Positions 1-8,155 of a stretch of DNA of 64,000 bases are shown in pieces. The notes beneath the pieces are model-generated. The model made no database searches and was not told the DNA's origin. It was given only the letters and a program-made list of their open reading frames with translations. A program made the position numbers and the translations under genes. Position 1 is the stretch's first letter. The number at the start of each line of letters is the position of its first letter. This DNA comes from F22 sp963678855 (lineage in GTDB: Bacteria; Bacteroidota; Bacteroidia; Bacteroidales; Bacteroidaceae): the NCBI GenBank assembly GCA_963678855.1, contig OY787448.1, positions 1,612,001-1,676,000 of the forward strand, read 5' to 3'.

Positions 1-692
1 ATGTAACAAACAACTCTGAAACAATTTGGTATTACCCAAGTACATCAGATGATAAAGCATACTACTTGTCTCAAGCATCTTTCTGGTACTATGCAGATGG
101 GTTTGCAGACGGTGCATACACAGATAAGCAATCTGGTTACAGCTGTCTTTCAGTAACTCGCAATTTGATTGACCTATACGATGATGCGGATATCCGTAAG
201 CGTGCTAATTTTGCTTGGAATTCTGACACTAACGACTGGTTGGCTCACTACAAGGGTGATAAGAACACGTATATGGTACGTAAAGTACATAGTACAACAG
301 ACTTCTCACTTGGTGAACACAACTACTTACGTGCCTCTGAGATGTATCTAATCAAAGCAGAATTGCTTGCTGATGCTGGTGAAACTGGTGATGCTAAGGA
401 TGCGCTTGATATCGTACGTCAAGCTCGTGGACTAGACAAGTACACTGGTAGTGACCTTATTAATGAGATTCAAAACGAACGCCGTCGTGAGCTAGTGTGT
501 GAAGGTCACCGTTTCTTCGATATCAAACGTCGTGGTCAAGCGTTAAAGCGTACAGGTATCGAAGGTCACTGGGGTAATCCAGTACTAGACCTACCTGCAA
601 ACTCTGACAAGATGGAGCTTCCAATTCCTCAAGACGAAATCGATGCTAACGATGGTTTGACTGACGAAGATCAAAACCCAGAGTATAAATAA
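1..692 (+). CDS. SusD/RagB-family outer-membrane lipoprotein, C-terminal part (5' end outside window)
   Basis: The frame is open from base 3 to the TAA at 690-692; the start and lipoprotein signal lie upstream of the window. What is visible is the classical C-terminal end of SusD/RagB proteins: a TPR-like helix with 'ASEMYLIKAELLADAG', then 'NERRRELVCEGHRFFDIKR', and an ending of the type DQNPEY-K. Family members sit on the cell surface and cap a SusC-type TonB-dependent transporter, helping to bind glycans or peptides; the susC partner would be expected just upstream. A strong terminator follows at 725-762, so this is the last gene of its operon. The substrate cannot be told from this fragment. 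Confidence 0.93.
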   Translation, partial: VTNNSETIWYYPSTSDDKAYYLSQASFWYYADGFADGAYTDKQSGYSCLSVTRNLIDLYDDADIRKRANFAWNSDTNDWLAHYKGDKNTYMVRKVHSTTDFSLGEHNYLRASEMYLIKAELLADAGETGDAKDALDIVRQARGLDKYTGSDLINEIQNERRRELVCEGHRFFDIKRRGQALKRTGIEGHWGNPVLDLPANSDKMELPIPQDEIDANDGLTDEDQNPEYK

Positions 693-724
693 AGAAGTAG
701 CATTGCTACTCTACATAATAAAAA

Positions 725-762
725 AGCGTGTGCAAACAGATGGTTTGCGCACGCTTTTTTTA
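725..762 (+). terminator. Rho-independent terminator after susD-like gene
   Basis: A 13-bp stem (725-737 with 743-755, one G-T mismatch) has a 5-base loop and is followed by seven T. It lies 33 bases after the susD stop codon. Confidence 0.9.
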
Positions 763-854
763 TTTCCAGAGCTATTCGCCTCCAATTTGTAAGTTCATGA
801 TAAACGACAATAAGCTTACAGATTGTCAGTTAGACATACAGCTCGTATTTTTCA

Positions 855-1145
855 CTCAGAGTATCTAAGGTCCATCCAGAAAAAGAGTCGCTTAAATCGA
901 AAGAAAACAAGGTCTACGCGGGTGTCAATTTTTCTGTACCGCATACCTTCTTTTAAAAAGGGGTTTAGGAGAGATAAAAATAGGTCTAAAGGCTTCCCGC
1001 ACGGCTGTCGTAGTAATAAGAGCGCGCTCTTATTACTACGACAGTGCGCTCTCAGTACTATGCCAGCGTGCTGTCAGTGGGTAGTAAGTGCGTTTGGAAT
1101 AGGTTGTGACGGAAAAGGAGCTTTTTAGAATTGACATTTTGTCAA
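855..1145 (+). repeat. Intergenic repeat element, copy A (291 bp), with a perfect 40-bp palindrome
   Basis: This non-coding stretch is a diverged copy of the sequence at 50261-50548. Shared blocks in the same order and orientation: CTCAGA plus about 20 bases at the left end, CGGGTGTCAATTTT (copy B CGGGCGTGTCGAATTTT), GAGCGCGCTCTTATTA in the middle, AATAGGTT, and a right-end palindrome TTGACA-TTT-TGTCAA (1131-1145). The two copies are 291 and 288 bases long. Copy A contains a perfect 40-bp palindrome at 1005-1044. The open frame at 823-1128 runs through the palindrome and is not shared with copy B, so I read it as non-coding. A MITE-like or structured-RNA element is possible. Confidence 0.7.
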
Positions 1146-1192
1146 AATGCCTCCTATACCTTTTTGATTTTACTTTCGATTTAAAAGGGCGC

Positions 1193-1230
1193 AAAAAAAA
1201 TGCGGAAGTTCAAAATATTGAACTTCCGCA
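1193..1230 (-). terminator. Rho-independent terminator of tRNA-Gln
   Basis: A perfect 13-bp stem (1201-1213 with 1218-1230) with a 4-base loop is followed on the minus strand by eight T. It starts 13 bases after the 3' end of the tRNA. Confidence 0.93.
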
Positions 1231-1243
1231 TTTTGCGATTTAG

Positions 1244-1314
1244 TAGTCCCACCAGGATTCGAACCTAGACAGACAGTACCAAAAACTGTAGTGCTACCAT
1301 TACACCATGGGACT
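1244..1314 (-). tRNA. tRNA-Gln (anticodon TTG)
   Basis: On the minus strand the full cloverleaf can be folded: acceptor AGTCCCA/TGGGACT, D arm with GGTAGC, anticodon stem ACAGT/ACTGT with loop TTTTGGT (anticodon TTG, reads CAA), T arm CTAGG-TTCGAAT-CCTGG, and A as discriminator base. The CCA end is not encoded. Length is 71 nt. It is transcribed alone from the promoter at 1346-1375 and ends at the hairpin at 1193-1230. Confidence 0.95.
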
Positions 1315-1345
1315 AAACCTTAGTACTTTCTTTTGGAAAGCGATG

Positions 1346-1375
1346 CAAAGGTAGGGATTTATTCTTAACCTCCAA
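1346..1375 (-). promoter_or_regulatory. Bacteroidota-type promoter of tRNA-Gln
   Basis: On the minus strand TTG (1373-1375), 19 bp, then TACCTTTG (1346-1353) matches the -33/-7 consensus of Bacteroidota. The 5' end of the tRNA is about 30 bases downstream. Confidence 0.7.
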
Positions 1376-1479
1376 AACTTTAGGGTGTTATTTTACACTA
1401 CTTAAGTATTTAATCTCAAAAAGACACCGTTTTAACAAAATGATTCAGTTTTAAGCAGCTAACTCTCAATTTTCTTGCC

Positions 1480-2331
1480 TTAATCGTTTTCTGAATTTTT
1501 CGGCATTTCTACTGGATAATGGATCTCAATAGTACCCTGAGTGATATCTGAAGACGGATAAACAAGATATTGACCTTTGAAATATTTCAATATCAACTCA
1601 TTGATATGGTTACGAATCATCATATCGTGATAGACCTGCTCCGTATCGTCATAAGCTAGGGGAGAACCGATAAAACGAAGTACCACTACTCCTCTACTCT
1701 CAAGATAGGTGGTCGTCAATGAAATATATGGACGTCCATTTTGGTCTTCAGGAAGCAATTGCTTGACATTTGCTCCTGTATAGGTATAGATGCTATAGAA
1801 TAGCTCCTTAAATCGATCTAAATCGGTCGCAAAGCGCACATCAGGTAAATGTTTTGGATATTGTATCTTACAATTGTCTTGATGATTACGCTCAATGTCT
1901 CTAAGCCATCTGGTCAAGATAACAGGAAGCTCTTGGGTATCTCCCACCATAGGTAATAAGCCTGATTCCAAACGACTCATATCTAGAATATCTGTAATAG
2001 AGCAAAGCACACTAATGGCACTATCGTTGAGAATAGTGGCATAACTCTTTTTCTCTTCGCTAGACATCTCTTCACGAGACAAAATACTAGAGAAGCCAAA
2101 CACGGCATTCAATGGAGTACGTATCGTATTGTCGAATGCACGAATAAACACATTCTTAACTTGATTGGCTTTATCAACTTTCTGTGTAGCCAGTTGGATA
2201 GCAGCACGACCGACACGAATACGCTTACGCATGCGCACACAAAGTACTATCAGCCAAACAATAACAGCGGCCGACAAAAATAGAAATAGCACAAAGGCTA
2301 AACTATACATATAATGTTCTTGTATATTCAT
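1480..2331 (-). CDS. Degenerate membrane histidine-kinase-like protein (lacks phospho-acceptor His)
   Basis: One N-terminal membrane segment (about residues 9-32) is followed by a region that aligns with the HisKA helix of its neighbour upstream: 'FDNTIRTPLNAVFGFSSIL' against 'MSHEIRTPLNAIVGFSDLI'. The phosphorylated His is Asn68 here. The C-terminal half (about residues 130-283) occupies the place of the ATPase domain but has no recognisable N box, DxGxG or G2 box. It starts 8 bases after the stop of the intact kinase at 2340-4250, so the two are surely co-transcribed. A role as a pseudokinase that pairs with or regulates its neighbour is inference. At 283 residues it is short for a sensor kinase and has no sensor domain. 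Confidence 0.75.
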   Translation of the reverse strand: MNIQEHYMYSLAFVLFLFLSAAVIVWLIVLCVRMRKRIRVGRAAIQLATQKVDKANQVKNVFIRAFDNTIRTPLNAVFGFSSILSREEMSSEEKKSYATILNDSAISVLCSITDILDMSRLESGLLPMVGDTQELPVILTRWLRDIERNHQDNCKIQYPKHLPDVRFATDLDRFKELFYSIYTYTGANVKQLLPEDQNGRPYISLTTTYLESRGVVVLRFIGSPLAYDDTEQVYHDMMIRNHINELILKYFKGQYLVYPSSDITQGTIEIHYPVEMPKNSEND

Positions 2332-2339
2332 GATGTGTC

Positions 2340-4250
2340 TTAGCTAGTTTGTACAGGGTGAGTAAATATAAATCGTGCACCTTCGTCGTAAGTAGGATCT
2401 AACGCAAGGTGACCGCCCAACTTCTCGATAATCTTACGAGCTATCAGCAAACCTAAACCTGCACTTTGACGCTGCTCATCAATATGTTCGCCATGCGTGA
2501 AAAGATCTTCTTCTTTTCCAGCAGGTACCTTAATACCCATATCGGTGATGGTAAACTGCAAAGTCGATTCGTCTTTCAAATCGACAGTAAACAGGATGGT
2601 ACCGATTGTTGTATATTCAATAGCATTGTCTAGAATATAGCTGATGGCTTGTTGCAGTCGCTTCTGGTCGGTCATGATACGGACTTGCTGTACCGAAGAC
2701 TCTAACTTAATTTTAACAGGCATATCATCGTCAAAATTAAAACAGTTCACGACATTGCCACATACCGTCATCGCAAAGGTACTTTTCAGGTTAAAGGAGC
2801 TGTCTGGTGATTCCAATACGGCTAAATCAATCATCTCATCAATACGGTGTAGCAATCGCTCTGCATTGGACAATATAAGGGCTGCATTCTCTTGCAATTC
2901 ATCCGTAGAGATATCATCGTGAGTAATCAAGTCGGAGAAGCCCACAATGGCATTGAGCGGTGTGCGTATCTCATGACTCATATTGGAGATAAAACGACTT
3001 TTATTTACCTGAGCTTCTTCGGCAGCTTTTTCTTCAACAGCCAAGATGCGCTGTACTTGTGCATATTGCACTTTCTGTTGATGGTACAAAAATAGTATAC
3101 ACACGACAAGGAGTAATACAATACTTGTAGCAACCATAAATCGTTGCATATAGTATTGCTTAAACTGTTGAGACTCAAAGTAGCTTAAATCGCCCTCATA
3201 CAAAACGATCATCCCCTGAAGGGCATCTACAGCTGATGTGTGTTCGACTTCGTCAATACGCAGTTGTGTATAGTCCACTTCAGCTTGTGCCATTGAATCG
3301 GCATGGGCTCTATGGATAATCTCCAGATACTTTCTGTTAAACAGTTTTTGCTGCATAACACTCAAAGATAACCCGCTAAAGGCATCTACCGACTTGCGAA
3401 GATTTTCCATCGCTTGTGTAGAATCGTTGACTAAGCTATAGTATCTTGCCTTTAAGAATGGGAAATAGTATGAGATCAACGGGTGCTGACTATCTTTTTT
3501 AAAGTCTTCTTCTAAGTAAGTAAGCTGTTTTTTAGCTTGTTTCCGGTCTATCTGTTCTAAAGCCAAATGTGTTTTAACCAAATGGAATGACTTTCTATAG
3601 TCAACTGGCAATCTATTCAGAGAATAATCCAAGGCATTAAGGTGCATATAGACTTGCTGCATATCTGCCCAAGTATACTTCTCTAGGCGAATGTCGAGCA
3701 AGGCGTAATGGATATCGGCAAAAAGCTCAATATGATTACTTTCCTTATCAGGGACTCTATCTAGCTGACGAAGTGCTCGGTTATATAAAGACGTGGCTTC
3801 TGGGAGCATGGCTTGCATAAAGCATATGTCCGCTAGAAGCTTTGTAGAGTAAACCAAGATAATCTTTTCTTCTTGATCAATACCAGCTGAATAGAACTCA
3901 TCAAATAATCTGTTGGCAGCTCCTATTTGGCCATCTGCAAAGAGGGCACGAAGATAGATAGACAATAGTTTGTATTGATCCCAAGTCATACCACTTATAT
4001 CCTCCATTATTTTTTGTGCCGATGATTCCAAATCACGCACAATCTGAGCTGGAGGAATGGATGTTGTAAAATCGTTGGAGTAATATAGAGAATCAATAGG
4101 TAAGTAATCTAATTGTGGAGGAGCAGACACAGTGCTCGCTGATACAGGAGTAGCCTCGTGCGCACTCAGGCTTGTAGACAAAAAGCCTACACACGCCAAG
4201 AGACATACTAGGCGAGCAATTATTTTATAAAATCGGTCGGTCTTGGTCAT
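2340..4250 (-). CDS. Sensor histidine kinase with periplasmic TPR-like domain
   Basis: A signal peptide (cleavage near SLSAHEA, residues 28-32) leads into a helical periplasmic region (about 50-360) typical of TPR-containing Bacteroidota sensors. One membrane segment (about 372-392) and a short coiled coil follow. The HisKA domain carries the phospho-acceptor in 'SNMSHEIRTPLNA' (His426). The ATPase domain has the N box 'ILDNAIEYT' and the G2 box 'AGLGLLIARKIIEKLGG'; the first glycine box reads DMGIKVP, weaker than the usual DxGxG. No receiver domain is present and no response regulator is encoded nearby, so the partner is elsewhere. First gene of a two-gene operon with the degenerate kinase at 1480-2331. 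Confidence 0.88.
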   Translation of the reverse strand: MTKTDRFYKIIARLVCLLACVGFLSTSLSAHEATPVSASTVSAPPQLDYLPIDSLYYSNDFTTSIPPAQIVRDLESSAQKIMEDISGMTWDQYKLLSIYLRALFADGQIGAANRLFDEFYSAGIDQEEKIILVYSTKLLADICFMQAMLPEATSLYNRALRQLDRVPDKESNHIELFADIHYALLDIRLEKYTWADMQQVYMHLNALDYSLNRLPVDYRKSFHLVKTHLALEQIDRKQAKKQLTYLEEDFKKDSQHPLISYYFPFLKARYYSLVNDSTQAMENLRKSVDAFSGLSLSVMQQKLFNRKYLEIIHRAHADSMAQAEVDYTQLRIDEVEHTSAVDALQGMIVLYEGDLSYFESQQFKQYYMQRFMVATSIVLLLVVCILFLYHQQKVQYAQVQRILAVEEKAAEEAQVNKSRFISNMSHEIRTPLNAIVGFSDLITHDDISTDELQENAALILSNAERLLHRIDEMIDLAVLESPDSSFNLKSTFAMTVCGNVVNCFNFDDDMPVKIKLESSVQQVRIMTDQKRLQQAISYILDNAIEYTTIGTILFTVDLKDESTLQFTITDMGIKVPAGKEEDLFTHGEHIDEQRQSAGLGLLIARKIIEKLGGHLALDPTYDEGARFIFTHPVQTS

Positions 4251-4286
4251 GTTATAATAGTGTCAAAATATCTTATACATTACTTG

Positions 4287-4316
4287 CAAAGATAGCAAAG
4301 TTAGCCGAAATAACAA
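4287..4316 (-). promoter_or_regulatory. Promoter of the sensor-kinase operon
   Basis: Minus-strand TTG (4314-4316), 19 bp, TATCTTTG (4287-4294) is a full match to the Bacteroidota consensus, 37 bases upstream of the ATG at 4250. Confidence 0.65.
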
Positions 4317-4381
4317 CCGAAATGACTATATTATTTAAAAAGGAAAAGCCATCAGTGCTTCCCCTTAAAGTTAATTGACTG

Positions 4382-4582
4382 ATGTGCGCAAACAGCCTAT
4401 TTCTGAATATAGGGCCGATGTCTACGGTATCTTGCTTTACAGACCCAAAGTTCTTAAAAGAGTGCTATGAGCAGTTTCCTTCTAATAAGATGCACTTCAA
4501 TGCGCTTTTTCGTGTAGAGGGAATGGGTATTCGTTGTGAATGGGTCGATCTAGAGATATTAGAGCAATACAGTGATCTATAA
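4382..4582 (+). CDS. Small hypothetical protein (66 aa or 54 aa)
   Basis: A short frame lies alone on the plus strand between two minus-strand operons and stops just before a hairpin (4589-4623) that could end its transcript too. The composition is protein-like (for example 'PKFLKECYEQFPSNKMHFN' and 'VEGMGIRCEWVDLEILEQY'), acidic at the C terminus, with no membrane segment. A second ATG at 4418 may be the true start. I recognise no family and see no clear promoter, so it could be a chance frame. Confidence 0.4.
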   Translation: MCANSLFLNIGPMSTVSCFTDPKFLKECYEQFPSNKMHFNALFRVEGMGIRCEWVDLEILEQYSDL

Positions 4583-4623
4583 AAAAGAAATAAGGGATAT
4601 ACTATTGCGGTATATCCCTTATT
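4581..4623 (-). terminator. Terminator of the hemD-tyrS operon (possibly bidirectional)
   Basis: A 14-bp perfect stem (4589-4602 with 4610-4623) with a 7-base loop; on the minus strand it runs into a T-rich tract. It lies 33 bases after the tyrS stop. The plus-strand side also has some T, so it may end the small frame at 4382-4582. Confidence 0.85.
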
Positions 4624-4656
4624 CTTTGTAGTCTGTGTAGACTAGCTATATCTTGA

Positions 4657-5949
4657 TTACTTTGCTACAACAACAAAGTAATTTTTCTTACCACGTTTTA
4701 CCAGTAGGTATTTATCATTCAACAAATCGGCTGCTGTAATTTCTTGATCAAATTCAGTCAATTTCGATTGGTTTACTGACACACCACCACCTTGTACAAG
4801 CTTACGCATCTCGCCCTTAGACTTGAATACTTGTGTGTGTTCTGCTAGCAAATCAACTGCTTTGACACCTGCATCAAACAAAGACTTCGCTGCTTCGAAA
4901 GTTGGTACACCTTCAAATACTTGCAAGAATGTCTCTTCGTCTAGCTTACGCAATTCATCTGTAGATGCTTTACCAAACAAGATGTTTGATGCAGCAACAG
5001 CCATATCGTAATCTTCACGGCTATGTACCATGACAGTTACTTCTTCGGCTAAACGCTTTTGAAGTTGACGCAAGTGTGGTGCTTCGGTGTGTACAGCTAC
5101 CAATGCATCGATCGTTTCTTTATCCAAAGAAGTAAAGATCTTGATGTACTTAGCTGCCTCTTCGTCGCTTACGTTCAACCAGAATTGGTAGAACTTATAA
5201 GGAGAAGTACGCTTAGGATCTAGCCAGATATTACCTTCTTCTGTCTTACCAAACTTACGACCATCTGCTTTAGTAATCAATGGTGTCGTCAAAGCGTATG
5301 CTTCACCACCTGTCTTACGACGGATAAGCTCTGTACCAGTAGTGATATTACCCCACTGATCTGAACCACCCATTTGAAGCTTACAGTTCTTTTCTGAATT
5401 TAGGTGCAAGAAGTCATAACCTTGAAGCAATTGGTATGTAAATTCTGTAAATGATAGGCCGTCACGTGATTCACCGTTCAAACGCTTCTTCACACTGTCT
5501 TTGGCCATCATATAGTTGACAGTAATGTGCTTACCAACTTCGCGAGCGAAATCAAGGAAACTAAATTCCTTCATCCAGTCGTAGTTGTTCACTAGCTCAG
5601 CACGGTTTGATACTTCGCTTTCGAAATCAAGGAACTTACCAAGTTGAGCCTTGATACACGCTTGATTGTGCAACAACGCAGCTTCATCCAATAGATTACG
5701 CTCTGCTGACTTACCTGAAGGGTCACCAATCATACCAGTGGCTCCACCAATCAAAGCTAGTGGTTTATGTCCGCAGCGTTGTAAGTGACGAAGCATCATT
5801 ACTCCGCAAAGGTGACCGATATGAAGAGAATCTGCAGTAGGATCGATACCCACGTAAGCAGTTACTTGTTCTTTCTCAAGTAATTCTTCCGTTCCTGGCA
5901 TCATATCGTGGAGCATGCCACGCCATCTTAGTTCTTCTACAAAATTCAT
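4657..5949 (-). CDS. tyrS: Tyrosyl-tRNA synthetase
   Basis: Class I aminoacyl-tRNA synthetase that charges tRNA-Tyr. The ATP-binding HIGH motif reads 'PTADSLHIGHL' (about residues 37-47) and the KMSKS loop reads KFGKT. The tyrosine- and tRNA-specific core motif 'QMGGSDQWGNI' is present. The C-terminal ~65 residues form the S4 RNA-binding domain ('LVQGGGVSVNQSKL', ending in the VKRGKKNYFVV type). Length of 430 residues is normal for bacterial TyrRS. It is the last gene of the DUF4271-hemD-rnpA-yidD-tatD-tyrS operon, 33 bases after the tatD-like gene, and ends at the hairpin at 4589-4623. Confidence 0.97.
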   Translation of the reverse strand: MNFVEELRWRGMLHDMMPGTEELLEKEQVTAYVGIDPTADSLHIGHLCGVMMLRHLQRCGHKPLALIGGATGMIGDPSGKSAERNLLDEAALLHNQACIKAQLGKFLDFESEVSNRAELVNNYDWMKEFSFLDFAREVGKHITVNYMMAKDSVKKRLNGESRDGLSFTEFTYQLLQGYDFLHLNSEKNCKLQMGGSDQWGNITTGTELIRRKTGGEAYALTTPLITKADGRKFGKTEEGNIWLDPKRTSPYKFYQFWLNVSDEEAAKYIKIFTSLDKETIDALVAVHTEAPHLRQLQKRLAEEVTVMVHSREDYDMAVAASNILFGKASTDELRKLDEETFLQVFEGVPTFEAAKSLFDAGVKAVDLLAEHTQVFKSKGEMRKLVQGGGVSVNQSKLTEFDQEITAADLLNDKYLLVKRGKKNYFVVVAK

Positions 5950-5982
5950 TTTTCTTAATTTTAGTTTCCTGACAAAACAGGA

Positions 5983-6708
5983 TTAATAGTTTGGGTTCAC
6001 AAGTTTAGGCCCAAAAAAGGCATTGTGTACATTTTGTTTCAGCTGTTCTTTCATTTCGTATGGTTTCATACCACGCACTGAAGCAACTGTTTCGATATGT
6101 TCATCGAAGTTGATAGTAGTAGCATCGCTTTCCACTAGAATCTTTTCAACTGGGATTAGTTGCAAAGCACTGCGAGAGTACTTTTCACCAAATGATAAGA
6201 AAAAGCCTAGTTCCGTAAGTTCAGCTGCTTGCTTGATACGCCCTTGGTAGGCGTGAAACACAACTGATGGAATGGCAGGGTATTCTTCATGAATATTGAC
6301 TACATAAGGGATGGCACGTACTACGTGTAGCACGACAGGCTTTCTGTACTCATTCGCTAGTTCGAGTTGAGTTTCTAGAACTTCACGCTGTAGGCTGAAT
6401 GGAACCTCTTTCTTCAATTTATCAAGGCCAATCTCTCCAACAGCTACCACTTGAGGATGCGAGATGTATCGCTTAAGAAGTTCAAGCTCTTCTTCCACAT
6501 TATCCAGATACCATGGATGAATACCGATGCTGTATTTAACACCTGGGACAGGGTTAAACTCAGATGGTCGTACGCTAAAGATGGTCTTATCAGTAATTTC
6601 TTCTGACTGAGCCATCTCAGGAGTCCAGTGCTTATGACAATCGATAATCTTCACAGGTTCGGTTGCCAACTGCATATCCGAGGAATTCAATGTTTCCATA
6701 TGAGTCAT
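5983..6708 (-). CDS. TatD-family metal-dependent hydrolase
   Basis: TatD proteins are TIM-barrel metallohydrolases, some with DNase activity. Metal-binding positions can be read in order: HxH as 'IDCHKHWT' (about residues 22-29), Glu in 'VAVGEIGLD', His in 'VVLHVVRA', His in 'VVFHAYQG' and Asp in 'ILVESDATT'. Length (241 aa) is slightly short of the usual ~260. The second ATG (residue 4) could also be the start. Between yidD and tyrS in a gene order common in Bacteroidota. Substrate unknown. Confidence 0.88.
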   Translation of the reverse strand: MTHMETLNSSDMQLATEPVKIIDCHKHWTPEMAQSEEITDKTIFSVRPSEFNPVPGVKYSIGIHPWYLDNVEEELELLKRYISHPQVVAVGEIGLDKLKKEVPFSLQREVLETQLELANEYRKPVVLHVVRAIPYVVNIHEEYPAIPSVVFHAYQGRIKQAAELTELGFFLSFGEKYSRSALQLIPVEKILVESDATTINFDEHIETVASVRGMKPYEMKEQLKQNVHNAFFGPKLVNPNY

Positions 6709-6765
6709 AATTCTTTCTTAATTGTTATTGCTATTGTAAGTATAGTAGTATAAATTTTAAGTTTG

Positions 6766-7002
6766 CTAGGGTACTGGGTCATATCCTGACCCACCCCAAG
6801 GGTGACATCGCAAGATGCGACGAAGAGCCAAATAGCTCCCTTTTAGAGGACCATGTTTCTGAAGTGCTTCTATTGCATAGGTCGAACATGTCGGTGTAAA
6901 GCGGCAGCTAGCGGGGGTCCAAGGTGAGATTACTCGCTTATACAGCCACACCAAACCAACTAAAAGCTTAGTGATTAGTCGGGAGACATAATTCATTGCC
7001 AC
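6766..7002 (-). CDS. yidD: Membrane protein insertion efficiency factor YidD
   Basis: A 78-residue protein with the whole family signature: 'LYKRVISPWTPASCRFTPTC' then 'STYAIEALQKHG' and a C-terminal 'RCHPWGGSGYDPVP'. YidD is a peripheral inner-membrane protein thought to help YidC insert proteins. Its start overlaps the end of rnpA by 10 bases, the classical rnpA-yidD coupling. Confidence 0.96.
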   Translation of the reverse strand: MAMNYVSRLITKLLVGLVWLYKRVISPWTPASCRFTPTCSTYAIEALQKHGPLKGSYLALRRILRCHPWGGSGYDPVP

Positions 7003-7388
7003 TCTTTATTTAGGCGTTCCAGACAAGCTTGTATTACCTGATGCATCTTCTCTGATGATATCTCTTTGTTAGATTGATAAAGAAAAGCTACAGCATAGTT
7101 TTGATTGGTTGATGATAAACTGTCCATGACTATGTGTTTCTGCGTTCTATATGCTTCTCTTATCTGCCGTTTAATTTTGTTGCGCTTTACTGCACGTTTG
7201 AAGTGCTTCTTAGAAACACTTGTCAGTATCGCTACTCGTGTATTGAGTAACTCATCAATAGGAGTGTACACGACCCGAATAGGATAAACTAAGAAACTCT
7301 TATTTTTCCTAGTAAAGAGCGTATCCAGCACGCGCTGGCTGTAGATACGCTCTTCCTTAGGAAGTGTATGAGACTCGTGGTCACTCAT
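6993..7388 (-). CDS. rnpA: Ribonuclease P protein component
   Basis: Small basic protein subunit of RNase P, which trims the 5' leader of pre-tRNAs. The RNR signature appears as 'FKRAVKRNKIKRQIREAYR' (about residues 62-80). Length of 131 residues is normal. It starts 16 bases after hemD and overlaps yidD by 10 bases, so the two are translationally coupled. Confidence 0.95.
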   Translation of the reverse strand: MSDHESHTLPKEERIYSQRVLDTLFTRKNKSFLVYPIRVVYTPIDELLNTRVAILTSVSKKHFKRAVKRNKIKRQIREAYRTQKHIVMDSLSSTNQNYAVAFLYQSNKEISSEKMHQVIQACLERLNKEWQ

Positions 7389-7404
7389 GTATAATTGCTA
7401 TTTT

Positions 7405-8151
7405 TTACTTCATATTTTCCTTAATATACTGCTCTAGTGCGGCAGTCATAGAAGGAGCTTTAGGGGTTGGTGCTTCAAGAGTTAAATTCAATTTTGCATC
7501 TTTCACCGTCTGCGCAGTAGCTTTTCCAAATGTCGCTACTTCCATACCCATTTCGGCAAAATTAGGGAAGTTCTTCAAGATGGAATGTACTCCAGAAGGA
7601 CTGAAGAAAATCACCAAGTCGTAATCAAATTTTTCATCTTCTCTAAAGTCATCACTCACAGTGCGATACATCACGCCTTCTGTGTGAGTTACTTTAAGAG
7701 AATCAAGCATATCTTTCATTTGATCATTATGCACATCCGACATTGGGACGAAATAACTTTCTTTGTTATGCTTAGTGATAGCTGGGATTAAACCATCTAT
7801 CTTACCTGTCTGTCCAAAGAAGACTTTACGTTTGCGATATTGCGTATACTTCTGAATGTATAGTGCTACTGACTCAGTAATACAGAAGTACTTCATGTCT
7901 TCTGGAATAGTCAAACGCATTTCTTGACACAATGTGAAGAAGTGGTCAATCGCATGTCGTGAAGTAAAGATGATAGCTGTGTGGTCCAAGATAGAAATCT
8001 TCTGTTGACGAAATTCCTTTGGAGATACACTTACCACCTTAATCAAAGGGCGAAAAGTAATATCTACGTCATACTTACGCATAATATCGTAATATGGCGA
8101 CTTATCAGAAGCCGGCTTTGGCTGTGATACAAGTATCTTTTTCGGTTCCAA
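7405..8151 (-). CDS. hemD: Uroporphyrinogen-III synthase
   Basis: HemD closes and rearranges hydroxymethylbilane to uroporphyrinogen III, the shared precursor of heme, siroheme and cobalamin. The protein (248 aa) has the two-domain HemD layout; recognisable stretches are 'ILVSQPKP' at the N terminus, 'AIIFTSRHAIDHF' and 'VIFFSPSGVHSI'. HemD is poorly conserved, so the call leans on these motifs and on its fixed place between a DUF4271 membrane protein and rnpA in Bacteroidota. It feeds the cobalamin pathway that fills much of the window. Confidence 0.88.
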   Translation of the reverse strand: MEPKKILVSQPKPASDKSPYYDIMRKYDVDITFRPLIKVVSVSPKEFRQQKISILDHTAIIFTSRHAIDHFFTLCQEMRLTIPEDMKYFCITESVALYIQKYTQYRKRKVFFGQTGKIDGLIPAITKHNKESYFVPMSDVHNDQMKDMLDSLKVTHTEGVMYRTVSDDFREDEKFDYDLVIFFSPSGVHSILKNFPNFAEMGMEVATFGKATAQTVKDAKLNLTLEAPTPKAPSMTAALEQYIKENMK

Positions 8152-8155
8152 TTTC

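Noticed and set aside
823..1128. A 101-codon frame in the intergenic region after susD
   Set aside because: It runs through a perfect 40-bp palindrome and other repeat parts, has no shared frame in the second copy of the element and is not protein-like.
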